Source: Azospirillum soli (lineage in GTDB: Bacteria > Pseudomonadota > Alphaproteobacteria > Azospirillales > Azospirillaceae). From it: a stretch of DNA of 45,329 bases. Shown here one piece after another: positions 1 through 7,274 of this stretch (position 1 is the first letter of the stretch; every line of letters starts with the position of its first letter). The stretch spans positions 1-45,329 of the forward strand of contig NZ_JAGINQ010000036.1 of NCBI RefSeq assembly GCF_017876165.1, read 5' to 3'. A program made the translations under genes and the position numbers. The notes below the pieces were generated by a model. That model did no database searches. It had not been told where the DNA came from and saw only the letters and a list, made by a program, of their open reading frames with translations.

Positions 1-636
1 GACGGCGAGGCGCATCTGGTCGAGGAGCCGGTGCCGCTGGGGCCGCGCGCCGCGCCGCCGCGGCCGTCCGGCTGGATGCCGTTCTCGCGCATCTTTGACT
101 GCGTGTGGCACGGGCAGCGGCACGCCATGGTCGGGCCGACGCAGATCGACCGCTGGGGGCAGTCGAACATCTCGTGCCTGGGCGCGTACGCGCGGCCGAA
201 GGTGCAGATGCTCGGGGTGCGCGGCTTTCCGGGCAACAGCCTGAACCACGCCAACTCGATGTTCGTGCCGGCGCACGGGCGGCGGGTGTTCGTGGAGGGC
301 GAGGTCGACATGGTGGCCGGGGTGGGCTACCGGGCGGAGCGCTGGCCGGCCGGGGCGCGGGCGGACTTCGTGGACCTGCGGCTGATCGTGACCGACCTGT
401 GCGTGCTGGACTTCGAAGGCCCGCAGCGGGCGATCCGGGTGCGCTCGCTGCATCCCGGGGTGACCTTCGAGGAGGTGCAGGCGGCGACCGGCTTTGCGCT
501 GCACCGGGACGGGGAGATCGCCGAGACGGCGGCGCCGACGGCGGAGCAGCTGGCGCTGATCCGGCGGCTCGACCCGCACGACCTGCGCGCCGGGGTCTTG
601 CGCGGCAACCCGCCGGGGGTGCGCGCGGCGGCGTGA
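1..636 (+). CDS. CoA-transferase beta subunit, IpdB-like (5' truncated by window edge)
   Basis: The reading frame is open from base 1 to a TGA at 634-636, so only the C-terminal 211 residues are visible. Family I CoA-transferase beta subunits act as heterodimers that move CoA between acids. The subgroup recalled here, IpdB of IpdAB, instead helps hydrolyse a ring of a steroid-derived CoA ester in actinobacteria. The match rests on the block around residues 40-110, with MVGPTQIDRWGQSNISCLG, LGVRGFPGNSLNHANS and VFVEGEVDMVAGVGY. The alpha subunit would be expected just upstream, outside the window. The N-terminal part, where the family I catalytic Glu would lie, is missing, so transferase and hydrolase activity cannot be told apart. 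A strong terminator follows, so this gene closes its operon. Family call firm; steroid role is inference. Confidence 0.85.
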   Translation, partial: DGEAHLVEEPVPLGPRAAPPRPSGWMPFSRIFDCVWHGQRHAMVGPTQIDRWGQSNISCLGAYARPKVQMLGVRGFPGNSLNHANSMFVPAHGRRVFVEGEVDMVAGVGYRAERWPAGARADFVDLRLIVTDLCVLDFEGPQRAIRVRSLHPGVTFEEVQAATGFALHRDGEIAETAAPTAEQLALIRRLDPHDLRAGVLRGNPPGVRAAA

Positions 637-701
637 GCCGCGCGGGGCACGGCACTCGCGGACAGCACTTGCGCTTCCTCCCTGGGCCGGGTGCTCGCCT
701 C

Positions 702-736
702 GGGCCGGGTCCCCCATCCGGGGCCCGGCCCTTTTT
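702..736 (+). terminator. Rho-independent terminator after the CoA-transferase gene
   Basis: GGGCCGGG (702-709) pairs with CCCGGCCC (724-731). Inner C/G pairs (711-714 with 720-723) extend the stem past one bulged T, and five T residues follow at 732-736. It lies 65 bases after the stop of the CoA-transferase gene and separates it from the convergent lipoprotein gene. Confidence 0.85.
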
Positions 737-752
737 CCGTGCAGGGAAAGGG

Positions 753-1058
753 TCAGCGGCCGACGACGGCGCTCCTCGGGTAGCGGACCGCGTCGTCGAA
801 GCAGGCGCGGTAGCCGGCCTCCCAATCCCGTCGCGGGCCCTCGGCGACCGGGATCCGGCGCACGATGTCGGGACCATCGGGGAACTGGGCTTCGGCCCGC
901 CCGTTCTCGCACCCGTTCACATAGGACGACCGGTCGGCGACGCCGGCCGGCGGCTGCGAGGGATCGGCCGGGCTCTGGCAGGCGGCGAGCAGGGCGCCGA
1001 CCGCGACGCAGGCGGCGAGGAGCCAGCCACTCCGCCGCGATTCTGCTGAGATGTTCAT
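753..1058 (-). CDS. Small secreted lipoprotein of unknown function
   Basis: This 101-residue protein begins with a charged N-terminus (MNISAESRRSG) and a hydrophobic stretch ending in the lipobox LLAAC, so Cys27 should be lipidated after signal peptidase II cleavage. The mature part starts QSPADPSQPP, a Pro-rich linker. It then has a short domain with two cysteines (SYVNGCENGRAE and AGYRACFDDAV) that could form a disulfide in the periplasm. I do not recognise the domain. The gene stands alone, convergent with the CoA-transferase gene and divergent from the SDR at 1235, and nothing links it to catabolism. Coding character is good, and the lipobox makes a spurious frame unlikely. Confidence 0.75.
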   Translation of the reverse strand: MNISAESRRSGWLLAACVAVGALLAACQSPADPSQPPAGVADRSSYVNGCENGRAEAQFPDGPDIVRRIPVAEGPRRDWEAGYRACFDDAVRYPRSAVVGR

Positions 1059-1234
1059 GATCGATCCGGAATGCAGGGTCTGTGCTCCGCCTGCAAACAG
1101 GCGATGGTCGGGCGGGTTCCCGGCTCTACCAATACGGAGCGGGTGGGGCGACGTGCTCTAATCCTAACGGACGATGCCGCGGCATGGCATCGCGGCTACA
1201 CTCGGCGCCACGACATGCGGAGTGTGGGAAGACG

Positions 1235-2020
1235 ATGTTTGGCGGATCAAGCTGCGACTACTCGAACAAAGTGGTGCTCATCACCGGCGGCACGCGCGGC
1301 ATCGGCGCCGTCACCGCCCAGACCTATCTGAATGCCGGGGCCAAGGTGATCGTCACCGGCCGGACCCCGCCCGACAGCCTGCCGGCCGTGGGGGACGCCC
1401 GTGCGGAGTTCATGGCTCTGGACCTCGCCGACGTCGCCGGCATCGCGACCGTGTTCGACGAGATCGCCGCGCGCCACGGCCGCCTCGACGTGCTGATCAA
1501 CAACGCGGGCGGCACGCCGCACGTGCCGGCGGCGACGTCGTCGCCGCGCCTGATCGAGGGCGTCGTGCGCTTGAATCTGGTGGCACCGTTCTGGGCCGCC
1601 CAGAAGGCCAACGCCATCATGCAGGAGCAGGAGGGCGGTGGTGTCATCCTCTTCGTCGCCAGCGTCAGCGGGCTCCGCCCGTCGCCGGGCACCGCCGCCT
1701 ACGGTGCCGCCAAGGCGGGCATCATCAACCTCGTTCAGTCGCTGGCGTTGGAATGGGCGCCACGGGTGCGGGTGGTGTCGGTGACGCCCGGCCTCGTCCA
1801 CACGGAAAGCGCGCTGTACCACTACGGCGGCGACGAGGGCCTGGCGGCGGTCGCCCGCACCATTCCGTTGCAGCGGATGGCCAAGCCCGACGACATCGCC
1901 CAGGCGTGCCTCTACCTCACCTCGCCGAACGCCTCCTACGTCACGGGGGCGAACCTCGTCGTGCACGGCGGCGGCGAGGCGCCGGCCTATCTGGCCGCCG
2001 CCGCCAGTGTCGCCACCTGA
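1235..2020 (+). CDS. Short-chain dehydrogenase/reductase (classical SDR)
   Basis: A 261-residue NAD(P)-dependent oxidoreductase of the classical SDR family, probably acting on a hydroxyacyl or oxo substrate. The cofactor motif TGGTRGIG is at residues 17-24, NNAG is present, and the catalytic set is complete (Ser in VASVSG; Tyr and Lys in AAYGAAKAG). I chose the ATG at 1235 because GGGAAG lies just upstream and SDRs normally start 10-20 residues before the glycine motif; the frame stays open upstream to 1082, but that part has no SDR similarity. It is the first gene of a group with the SnoaL-like protein (57-bp gap) and the flavin oxidoreductase (9-bp gap), which suggests one catabolic operon. 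Substrate unknown. Confidence 0.9.
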   Translation: MFGGSSCDYSNKVVLITGGTRGIGAVTAQTYLNAGAKVIVTGRTPPDSLPAVGDARAEFMALDLADVAGIATVFDEIAARHGRLDVLINNAGGTPHVPAATSSPRLIEGVVRLNLVAPFWAAQKANAIMQEQEGGGVILFVASVSGLRPSPGTAAYGAAKAGIINLVQSLALEWAPRVRVVSVTPGLVHTESALYHYGGDEGLAAVARTIPLQRMAKPDDIAQACLYLTSPNASYVTGANLVVHGGGEAPAYLAAAASVAT

Positions 2021-2077
2021 CGCTCCGGCGTCCATGGCCATCCCACAACCGTTCCATCACGTTCGGAAAGCACAGAC

Positions 2078-2713
2078 ATGAGCGACGACGTTTCGGCAAC
2101 GGGCATCCTCGCCCGGCTGGACCGGCTTGAATCGCTGGACGAGATCCGGCAACTCGCCGCGAAGTACAGCCTCGCCCTCGACATGCGCGACCTCGACGCG
2201 CTGGTCGGGCTTTTCCCGGAGGACATCCGCGTCGGCAAGGACGCGACCGGCCGGCGCGCCCTGCGCGCCTGGTTCGACGACACGCTGCGCAACCAGTTCA
2301 CCGGCACCGCCCACCACATCGGCAACCACATCATCGAGTTCGACACCCCCGACAGCGCCCAGGGCATCGTCTATTCGAAGAACGAGCACGAGACCGGCGA
2401 CGAGTGGGTCATCATGCAAATGATGTACTTCGACCGCTATGAGCGCCGCGACGGCCGATGGTACTTCCGGCGGCGGATGCCGCTGTACTGGTACGCCACC
2501 GATCTCAACAAGCCGCCGATCGGCCCGCAGAAGATGCGCTGGCCCGGCCGCGATGCCTACGACGGCTCGTTCCATGAACTGTTCCCGTCCTGGAAGCTCT
2601 TCTGGGAAGCCGCCGGATCGGCGGATGCGCCCTTGGCCGAACCGGCGCCGCTGGGCGAATTCATCAACCGCATGCGCCGGGGCAACGACGTTGCGTCGGT
2701 CCGCGTTCGTTGA
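2078..2713 (+). CDS. SnoaL/NTF2-like protein
   Basis: This 211-residue protein has the layout of SnoaL_4-type NTF2-fold proteins. The N-terminal helix reads LDEIRQLAAKYSLALDMRD, followed by LVGLFPEDI and a beta region containing HHIGNHIIEF, YSKNEHE and RRDGRWYFRRRM. Such proteins are small cone-shaped barrels that act as isomerases, hydratases or dehydratases on cyclic substrates, or serve as accessory proteins. The C-terminal 60 residues (LNKPPIGPQKMRWPGRD onward) extend past the usual barrel. It sits between an SDR and an Old Yellow Enzyme homologue, fitting a shared pathway on a cyclic enone or alcohol. Function cannot be fixed from sequence. Confidence 0.85.
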   Translation: MSDDVSATGILARLDRLESLDEIRQLAAKYSLALDMRDLDALVGLFPEDIRVGKDATGRRALRAWFDDTLRNQFTGTAHHIGNHIIEFDTPDSAQGIVYSKNEHETGDEWVIMQMMYFDRYERRDGRWYFRRRMPLYWYATDLNKPPIGPQKMRWPGRDAYDGSFHELFPSWKLFWEAAGSADAPLAEPAPLGEFINRMRRGNDVASVRVR

Positions 2714-2722
2714 GGATCAAGG

Positions 2723-3817
2723 ATGAACGACCGGGCTTCCCCCCTCCTTGAACCGTTCCGGATCGGCGCGCTGGAGCTGCGCAACCGGGTCGTCATGGCC
2801 CCGATGTCGCGCTATTTCTGCCCGGACGGCATGCCGACCGAGGCGGTCGCGGCCTATTACGAACGCCGCGCGCGGCACGGCGTCGGCCTGATCATCACCG
2901 AAGGGACCTACATCGACCATCCGTCCGCCGCCAGCTATGAAGGGGTGCCGCGCTTCCACGGTGCCGGGCTGGACGGGTGGGCGATGGTGCGGGAGCGCGT
3001 GCACGCCGCTGGCGGGCGCATCTTTCCGCAGCTCTGGCACACCGGCAGCTTCCGCCGCCCCGGCGACGGTCCCGATCCCACCGTGCCGGCCTTCGGCCCC
3101 TCGGAAAACCTGAACGAGTACGCGAAGACCACCGAACCGACGAAGGCGATGACCGAGGCGGACATCGCCGCGGTGATCGATGCCTACGCGCAGGCCGCGG
3201 CCGATGCGCAGAGGCTCGGCTTCGACGGTGTGGAGTTGCACGGCGCGCACGGATACCTGATCGACGAGTTCCTGTGGGCCAGGACCAACCGCCGCAGCGA
3301 CCGTTACGGCGGCGACCTGGTGGCGCGCACGCGGTTCGGCGTCGAGGTGGTGACGGCGATCCGCCGGCGCGTCGGTCCCGACTTTCCAATCTCACTGCGC
3401 TTTTCGCAATGGAAGCAGCAGGACTACACGGCGCGGCTGGCCGAGACCCCCGATGACCTCCAGCGGTTGCTGGAGCCGTTCGCGGATGCCGGCGTGTCGC
3501 TGTTCCACGCGTCGACCCGGCGCTACTGGGAGCCGGCTTTCGAAGGCAGCCCGCTGACGCTGGCCGGCTGGGCCAAGCGGGTGACGGGCCGGCCAGCCCT
3601 TGCGGTCGGGAGCGTCGGCCTTGACCAGGCAGGTCTGAGATCGGCCGCTCCGGCCAGCATCGACGCGTTGGAGGCTTGCCTCGATCGGGAAGAGTTCGAC
3701 CTGATCGCGGTCGGGCGCGCGCTGCTCGCCGATCCGCATTGGCTGGAGAAGGTCCGGAACGGACGCTGGTCGGAGGCTCTCGGCTACGACAAGGCTCTGC
3801 TTGACCAGCTTTACTGA
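2723..3817 (+). CDS. NADH:flavin oxidoreductase, Old Yellow Enzyme family
   Basis: A 364-residue FMN-dependent TIM-barrel protein of the Old Yellow Enzyme family, which reduces activated C=C bonds of enones or enoyl compounds. Visible blocks are the N-terminal RIGALELRNRVVMAPMSR, the barrel strand GGRIFPQLWHTG, and the active-site segment FDGVELHGAHGYLIDEFLW with NRRSDRYGG, all typical of the family. The length suits the single-domain OYE class; there is no C-terminal FeS/FAD domain as in BaiCD or 2,4-dienoyl-CoA reductase. ATG 2723 follows AAGGA by a few bases and lies nine bases after the SnoaL-like gene. A strong hairpin follows. Confidence 0.92.
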   Translation: MNDRASPLLEPFRIGALELRNRVVMAPMSRYFCPDGMPTEAVAAYYERRARHGVGLIITEGTYIDHPSAASYEGVPRFHGAGLDGWAMVRERVHAAGGRIFPQLWHTGSFRRPGDGPDPTVPAFGPSENLNEYAKTTEPTKAMTEADIAAVIDAYAQAAADAQRLGFDGVELHGAHGYLIDEFLWARTNRRSDRYGGDLVARTRFGVEVVTAIRRRVGPDFPISLRFSQWKQQDYTARLAETPDDLQRLLEPFADAGVSLFHASTRRYWEPAFEGSPLTLAGWAKRVTGRPALAVGSVGLDQAGLRSAAPASIDALEACLDREEFDLIAVGRALLADPHWLEKVRNGRWSEALGYDKALLDQLY

Positions 3818-3825
3818 CGGTGTGG

Positions 3826-3875
3826 GGGGCGGCAACGGGCGCCCGCGCGAAAGGCGCGGCGCCCGTTGCCGCCCC
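3826..3875. terminator. Long perfect hairpin after the OYE operon
   Basis: GGGGCGGCAACGGGCGCC (3826-3843) is the exact reverse complement of 3858-3875, and GCGC/GCGC (3845-3848 with 3854-3857) closes the top around a GAAAG loop. It starts eight bases after the OYE stop codon. No clear T tract follows on either strand, so it may be a weak or Rho-assisted terminator or an mRNA-stabilising 3' hairpin. Confidence 0.6.
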
Positions 3876-3981
3876 GAAATCGAATGACGAACCAATTCAG
3901 CGTTGTTGCGGATGGCGCTTCCCAATAATATCGGGACGCCCGCGCTGTGCAGCGATGAGCGACAATCAAGATGATAACCGG

Positions 3982-3997
3982 GCCTCGATGGCGAGGC
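3982..3997. promoter_or_regulatory. Inverted repeat upstream of the tetR gene
   Basis: GCCTCG (3982-3987) and CGAGGC (3992-3997) are separated by four bases, 21 bases before the proposed tetR start. It could be an autoregulatory operator or a leader hairpin; no second copy was seen. Confidence 0.3.
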
Positions 3998-4018
3998 GGA
4001 ATGCGTAGCGGAGCGAAT

Positions 4019-4711
4019 ATGGCCGATAATGTCAGGAAGGAACTTGTAAGGGACGAATTGATCAACAAAGCGGCCGAACTTTTCTATTCAAAAGGCTATG
4101 CGCAAACGAGCATTAACGATATTGCTGAAGAATTGGGTTTGAAGCGTTCATCAGTTTACCATTATTTTAAAAATAAGGAACAAATTTTGTCAACGTTGGT
4201 GGAGGAAGAATCCACCGTTCCTTACAACAATCTAGTCGCATTGCTCGACCGGACGGACCTGACGCCGACTCAGCGTTTGAAGATGGCGGTCGTTCAGGGA
4301 ATCGTCCGCCGCCTGAGCGGCGGTCCGCGCTTCCTCGTCCTGAGCCGTCTGGAAGCCGAGATGCCCACCGATCTGGCGGCGCTGTACAGCCGGCACAAGC
4401 GCCAGATCCTCGACATCTACACGGAGATGGTGTCCGAGGGGGTCCGTGTCGGGGAGTTCCGCGCGCTCGACGCCCGGATCGCCGCCTTCGCCATCATCGG
4501 CATGGCCAACTGGACCAGCTGGTGGTACTCGCCCAAGGGCAAGCGGACGCCGCAGCAGATCGCGGAAGAGATCGTAGACATCGCCATGCGCGGTCTGGCC
4601 AGCGACGGGGGTTCCCGGACCACCCCTGCCGCCGACAGCCTGGGGGCCGCCATCCGCAACCTGCGCCAGGATCTCGAAGTTCTGGAACGGCTGGCGGGCA
4701 GCGGTTCTTAA
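4019..4711 (+). CDS. TetR-family transcriptional regulator with AT-rich DNA-binding half
   Basis: A 230-residue TetR-type regulator. The N-terminal helix-turn-helix is clear: INKAAELFYSKGYAQTSI, then DIAEELGLKRSSVYHYFKNK at about residues 35-55. The C-terminal ligand domain contains MANWTSWWYSPKGKRTPQQI. ATG 4019 is chosen because GGAG lies five bases upstream; the frame is open from 3971. By hand count, 4021-4200 has 69 G/C of 180 (38%), while 4381-4440 has 37 of 60 and the surrounding genes are visibly GC-rich, so base composition changes inside the gene. It is convergent with the SDR at 4767, and likely targets are the flanking SDR/OYE genes. Confidence 0.9.
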   Translation: MADNVRKELVRDELINKAAELFYSKGYAQTSINDIAEELGLKRSSVYHYFKNKEQILSTLVEEESTVPYNNLVALLDRTDLTPTQRLKMAVVQGIVRRLSGGPRFLVLSRLEAEMPTDLAALYSRHKRQILDIYTEMVSEGVRVGEFRALDARIAAFAIIGMANWTSWWYSPKGKRTPQQIAEEIVDIAMRGLASDGGSRTTPAADSLGAAIRNLRQDLEVLERLAGSGS

Positions 4712-4732
4712 GCAAGGTTCCTGAGCAAGAAA

Positions 4733-4752
4733 GGCGCCCGCACGCGGGCGCC
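4733..4752 (-). terminator. Terminator between convergent tetR and SDR genes
   Basis: GGCGCCCG (4733-4740) pairs with CGGGCGCC (4745-4752) around a 4-base loop. Read on the minus strand the stem is followed by TTTCTT, so it best serves the SDR gene ending at 4767; on the plus strand it may also help end tetR. Confidence 0.65.
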
Positions 4753-4766
4753 GTCCCCGTTGACGG

Positions 4767-5525
4767 TCACAGCATCCAGTGGCCGCCGTTCACCAGCAGG
4801 GTTTGTCCGGTGACGTAGCGGCTCCGGTCGCTGGCAAGGAATGTGATGGCGTTGGCGATGTCCTCGGGCTCGCCCATCGTCTTCATCGGGATGGTGGACA
4901 GAACCTTTTCCGTGACGTCCGGCGGCAACTGTTCGACCGCGCGGGTGCGCGTGATCCCCGGACCGACCGCGTTGACCGTAACCCCCGACGGAGCCACTTC
5001 CCGCGCCAGGGCGCGGGTGAATCCGATCACGCCCGCCTTGGCCGCTCCATAATCCCAGGTGAGCGGTGAGCCCATCACCGCCGCTTCCGACGTGATGTTG
5101 ACGATTCGGCCGTAGCGGCGCTTGCACATGCCCTCGATCACCTGCCGCGACCACAGGATGCAGGATTTGAGGTTGACCGCGAGCAGGAAATCCAGCGTGT
5201 CCAGGTCGGCGCTGACGAACGGCGTCATGCGGTTGCGCGCGCTCTGCCCGACGTTATTGACTAGGATGTCGGCCGGCCCCAGCTCGGCTTCGATTCGCCG
5301 GTAGGAGTCCCGCGCCACGGCCGAGTCGGAGCAATCCGCCCGGACTGGGAGGGCCCGCCCGCCCTGGGCGCGGATCGTATCGGCAACCTCCTCCAGCGCC
5401 GTTTCGTCGAGGTCAACCAGCGCCACGGCGGCCCCCTCGGCCGCGAAGGTCATCGCCGTCACCCGCCCGATTCCGTTGGCCGCGCCGGTCACCACCGCCA
5501 CGCGGTCCTTTAGAAACAAGTCCAT
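4767..5525 (-). CDS. Short-chain dehydrogenase/reductase (classical SDR)
   Basis: A 252-residue classical SDR starting MDLFLKDRVAVVTGAANG, with the cofactor motif TGAANGIG at residues 13-20, NNVG and the catalytic residues in ITSEAA and DYGAAKAGV. The end (GQTLLVNGG) is that of FabG-like 3-oxoacyl or hydroxyacyl dehydrogenases. The start at 5525 is set by a strong GGGAGGG about five bases upstream on the minus strand; the open frame continues to 5690 without SDR features. The gene is divergent from the LuxR-family regulator at 5837, and the region between them holds two related palindromes, so its expression is probably tied to that regulator. Confidence 0.92.
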   Translation of the reverse strand: MDLFLKDRVAVVTGAANGIGRVTAMTFAAEGAAVALVDLDETALEEVADTIRAQGGRALPVRADCSDSAVARDSYRRIEAELGPADILVNNVGQSARNRMTPFVSADLDTLDFLLAVNLKSCILWSRQVIEGMCKRRYGRIVNITSEAAVMGSPLTWDYGAAKAGVIGFTRALAREVAPSGVTVNAVGPGITRTRAVEQLPPDVTEKVLSTIPMKTMGEPEDIANAITFLASDRSRYVTGQTLLVNGGHWML

Positions 5526-5619
5526 GTTTTCCCTCCCTGGCAGTCCATTCCCGTTGGGTATCGCCGAGGCGCGCCGAAGGGGCCGGAATGGTGGCCGCCA
5601 GCGCCAAATACGAAGAGCA

Positions 5620-5637
5620 ATGACTGATTTTCGACAT
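5620..5637. promoter_or_regulatory. Degenerate copy of the palindromic operator
   Basis: ATGACTGATTTTCGACAT matches the perfect palindrome at 5740 in 15 of 18 positions and lies exactly 120 bases from it. It is about 95 bases upstream of the minus-strand SDR start. Confidence 0.45.
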
Positions 5638-5739
5638 AAAAGACGAACTCGCGTCCGTTGGAAAATCGCAGAAAATTGCAGATTTTGCAACAGGCACAGG
5701 AGCGGATGTGGTGGTTCGTCAAACTATCATTGTTGACTC

Positions 5740-5757
5740 ATGACGAATTTTCGTCAT
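5740..5757. promoter_or_regulatory. Palindromic operator candidate ATGACGAA-N2-TTCGTCAT
   Basis: A perfect 8-bp inverted repeat with a 2-base centre, ATGACGAATTTTCGTCAT, 79 bases before the luxR-type start. Its size suits a dimeric helix-turn-helix regulator. It overlaps the candidate -35/-10 spacer, which favours repression or autoregulation; the protein that binds it is not known. Confidence 0.55.
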
Positions 5758-5836
5758 CAATGTCGAGAGGCGGCGACAAGCCGTGGCGACCCGGCGCCGA
5801 AGCATTGGGCAGTTCGGGATCTCGGGAGGACACGCA

Positions 5837-7078
5837 ATGGAAAGCATCGCATCCCTGCACCGCGCGCCGCTGCAGCGCAGGCTTTCGGCCGAGATGGCCG
5901 GCGGGTTCGCGCGGACGACCCAAAACACCGACTGGCCGGTTGCCGCCATGGTCGCCGGCCAGCCGGCCGAGGCGTCCGGCGGCGCCGACCTGAACGCCCT
6001 GGTCGGCGTGATCTATGACGGACTCGCGGAGCGGGTTCGCTGGACCGGGCTGCTGGAGCGTTTGCGCGGTCCGCTGGCTGTCGACACCATCATTCTGACC
6101 GTCCGCTCGCCGGGCGGCAGCGACGAGACCGTCATGATCGGCAACGGTTCCATGCGGCCGGTGCTGGCGATCGGCGCCGATCCCCTGGCCGCCCTACGGG
6201 CCGACCAGATCGAGGCGCTGAACGATCTGGGCGCCGACGCGCGGTTCGCCGACTCGCCTTATGGCCGGGCTCTCCTGGCGCCGGCCGGCATCAATCGCAT
6301 GCTGGCGGTCAACATCCGCACCGAGGATGGTACGGAGTGCCGCTTGCGGCTGTGCCGCGACGCGCACGCCCAACCGTTCGACGCACGGGAGGAGGTCGCG
6401 TGCGCCCTGCTGCTTCCCCATCTCAAGCGCGCGCTCGCGCTGTGCTCGACCATCGACCTGATGGAGTCGGAGCGGCGGCTGTATTCCAGCGCCATGGATC
6501 GGCTGATGGTCGGCGCCATCATCCTGGACGAGTCCGGCCGGGTCCTGCGCACCACCGGTCTGGCGGAAGCGCTGCTGGCCGAGAAGGACGGGCTGAAGAT
6601 CATCAACGGGTGCCTGCATGCGGCCTATCCCGCCGATGACGTGGAGTTGCAGCGGCGCGTGAAGGAGGTGGCGCGCCACGCCAGCGGCGCCGGGGCCGTC
6701 GCGGCGTCGATCGCCCGGCCGTCGGGTGTCCGGAACCTCGGCATCGTCATCCAGCGCATCGGGCCGAACGACCGCTTCGCCGGGATCCGCAGCGCCGCCG
6801 TCGCGCTGTTCATCCGCGATCCGGAGCGCAAGCCCGAGGTCAAGAAGGACATGCTCCGCCAGCTCTTCGATCTGACGCCCGCGGAATCCGCCCTGGCCAT
6901 CCTGCTGACCGACGGGTTGTCGCTGGAGGAGGCGGCGGTCGATCTGGACATCAGCCGCAACACGGCGCGCGCCCATCTTCGCTCGATCTTCTCGAAGATG
7001 CTGATCAATCGGCAATCGGAGCTGGTAAGCATACTTCTCAGCAGCGCCGCCGCCCTGGGCGGCACCGGGCAGGCGTGA
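5837..7078 (+). CDS. LuxR-family transcriptional regulator
   Basis: A 413-residue regulator. The last 65 residues form a LuxR/GerE-type helix-turn-helix: LFDLTPAESALAILLTDG, then LSLEEAAVDLDISRNTARAH and LRSIFSKMLINRQSELV. The N-terminal ~330 residues are a sensor region without a phosphoacceptor motif that I recognise; the segment near ERRLYSSAMDRLMVGAIIL looks PAS-like. ATG 5837 is chosen because GGGAGGA ends six bases before it. Such regulators are usually activated by a small ligand. The gene faces away from the SDR at 4767 and precedes a Liv-type binding protein, so either neighbour may be a target. A stem-loop follows the stop. Confidence 0.9.
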   Translation: MESIASLHRAPLQRRLSAEMAGGFARTTQNTDWPVAAMVAGQPAEASGGADLNALVGVIYDGLAERVRWTGLLERLRGPLAVDTIILTVRSPGGSDETVMIGNGSMRPVLAIGADPLAALRADQIEALNDLGADARFADSPYGRALLAPAGINRMLAVNIRTEDGTECRLRLCRDAHAQPFDAREEVACALLLPHLKRALALCSTIDLMESERRLYSSAMDRLMVGAIILDESGRVLRTTGLAEALLAEKDGLKIINGCLHAAYPADDVELQRRVKEVARHASGAGAVAASIARPSGVRNLGIVIQRIGPNDRFAGIRSAAVALFIRDPERKPEVKKDMLRQLFDLTPAESALAILLTDGLSLEEAAVDLDISRNTARAHLRSIFSKMLINRQSELVSILLSSAAALGGTGQA

Positions 7079-7092
7079 CTCTTGCGTCTTCC

Positions 7093-7125
7093 TGAAAACC
7101 GGGCAAGATCGCCCGGAGGATTTCA
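7093..7125 (+). terminator. Stem-loop after the luxR-type gene
   Basis: CCGGGC (7099-7104) pairs with GCCCGG (7111-7116), and TGAAA (7093-7097) with TTTCA (7121-7125) outside it, giving one long interrupted stem. There is only a short T run, so it is a weak terminator candidate. Confidence 0.45.
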
Positions 7126-7136
7126 GGGGGGCGTGC

Positions 7137-7187
7137 ATGACTAGTCTGTTCAGACGATGCTGGTTATTTGCCGTTCGTGCTGTATGA
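7137..7187 (+). other. Possible 16-codon leader ORF
   Basis: ATG 7137 follows a run of six G residues and opens a 16-residue frame (MTSLFRRCWLFAVRAV) ending in TGA at 7185-7187, 87 bases before the binding-protein gene. The palindrome GTCTG-TT-CAGAC (7144-7155) lies within it. It may be a regulatory leader or chance. Confidence 0.2.
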
Positions 7188-7274
7188 ACTTCGTGAGTTC
7201 GGGGCTCGGCGTGCCCTGGAGGTGGCGTTGCTGCCGGCGCATGTAGAAACTTAGAAAATGCTGGGAGGAATACA

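Larger units (their letters stand above)
5526..5836. promoter_or_regulatory. Divergent promoter region between SDR and luxR-type gene
   Basis: These 311 bases hold no gene that I can support and are clearly richer in A/T than the neighbours. They contain the palindrome at 5740-5757, its degenerate copy at 5620-5637, and a smaller inverted repeat, AAAATC...GATTTT, near 5662-5686. A possible sigma-70 promoter for the luxR-type gene is TTGACT (5733-5738) with ATCAAT (5756-5761), 17 bases apart, which would place the palindrome inside the promoter. Confidence 0.55.

Noticed and set aside
327..668. Minus-strand frame rich in Ser/Arg/Ala opposite the CoA-transferase
   Set aside because: No family features; it overlaps a strongly supported gene.
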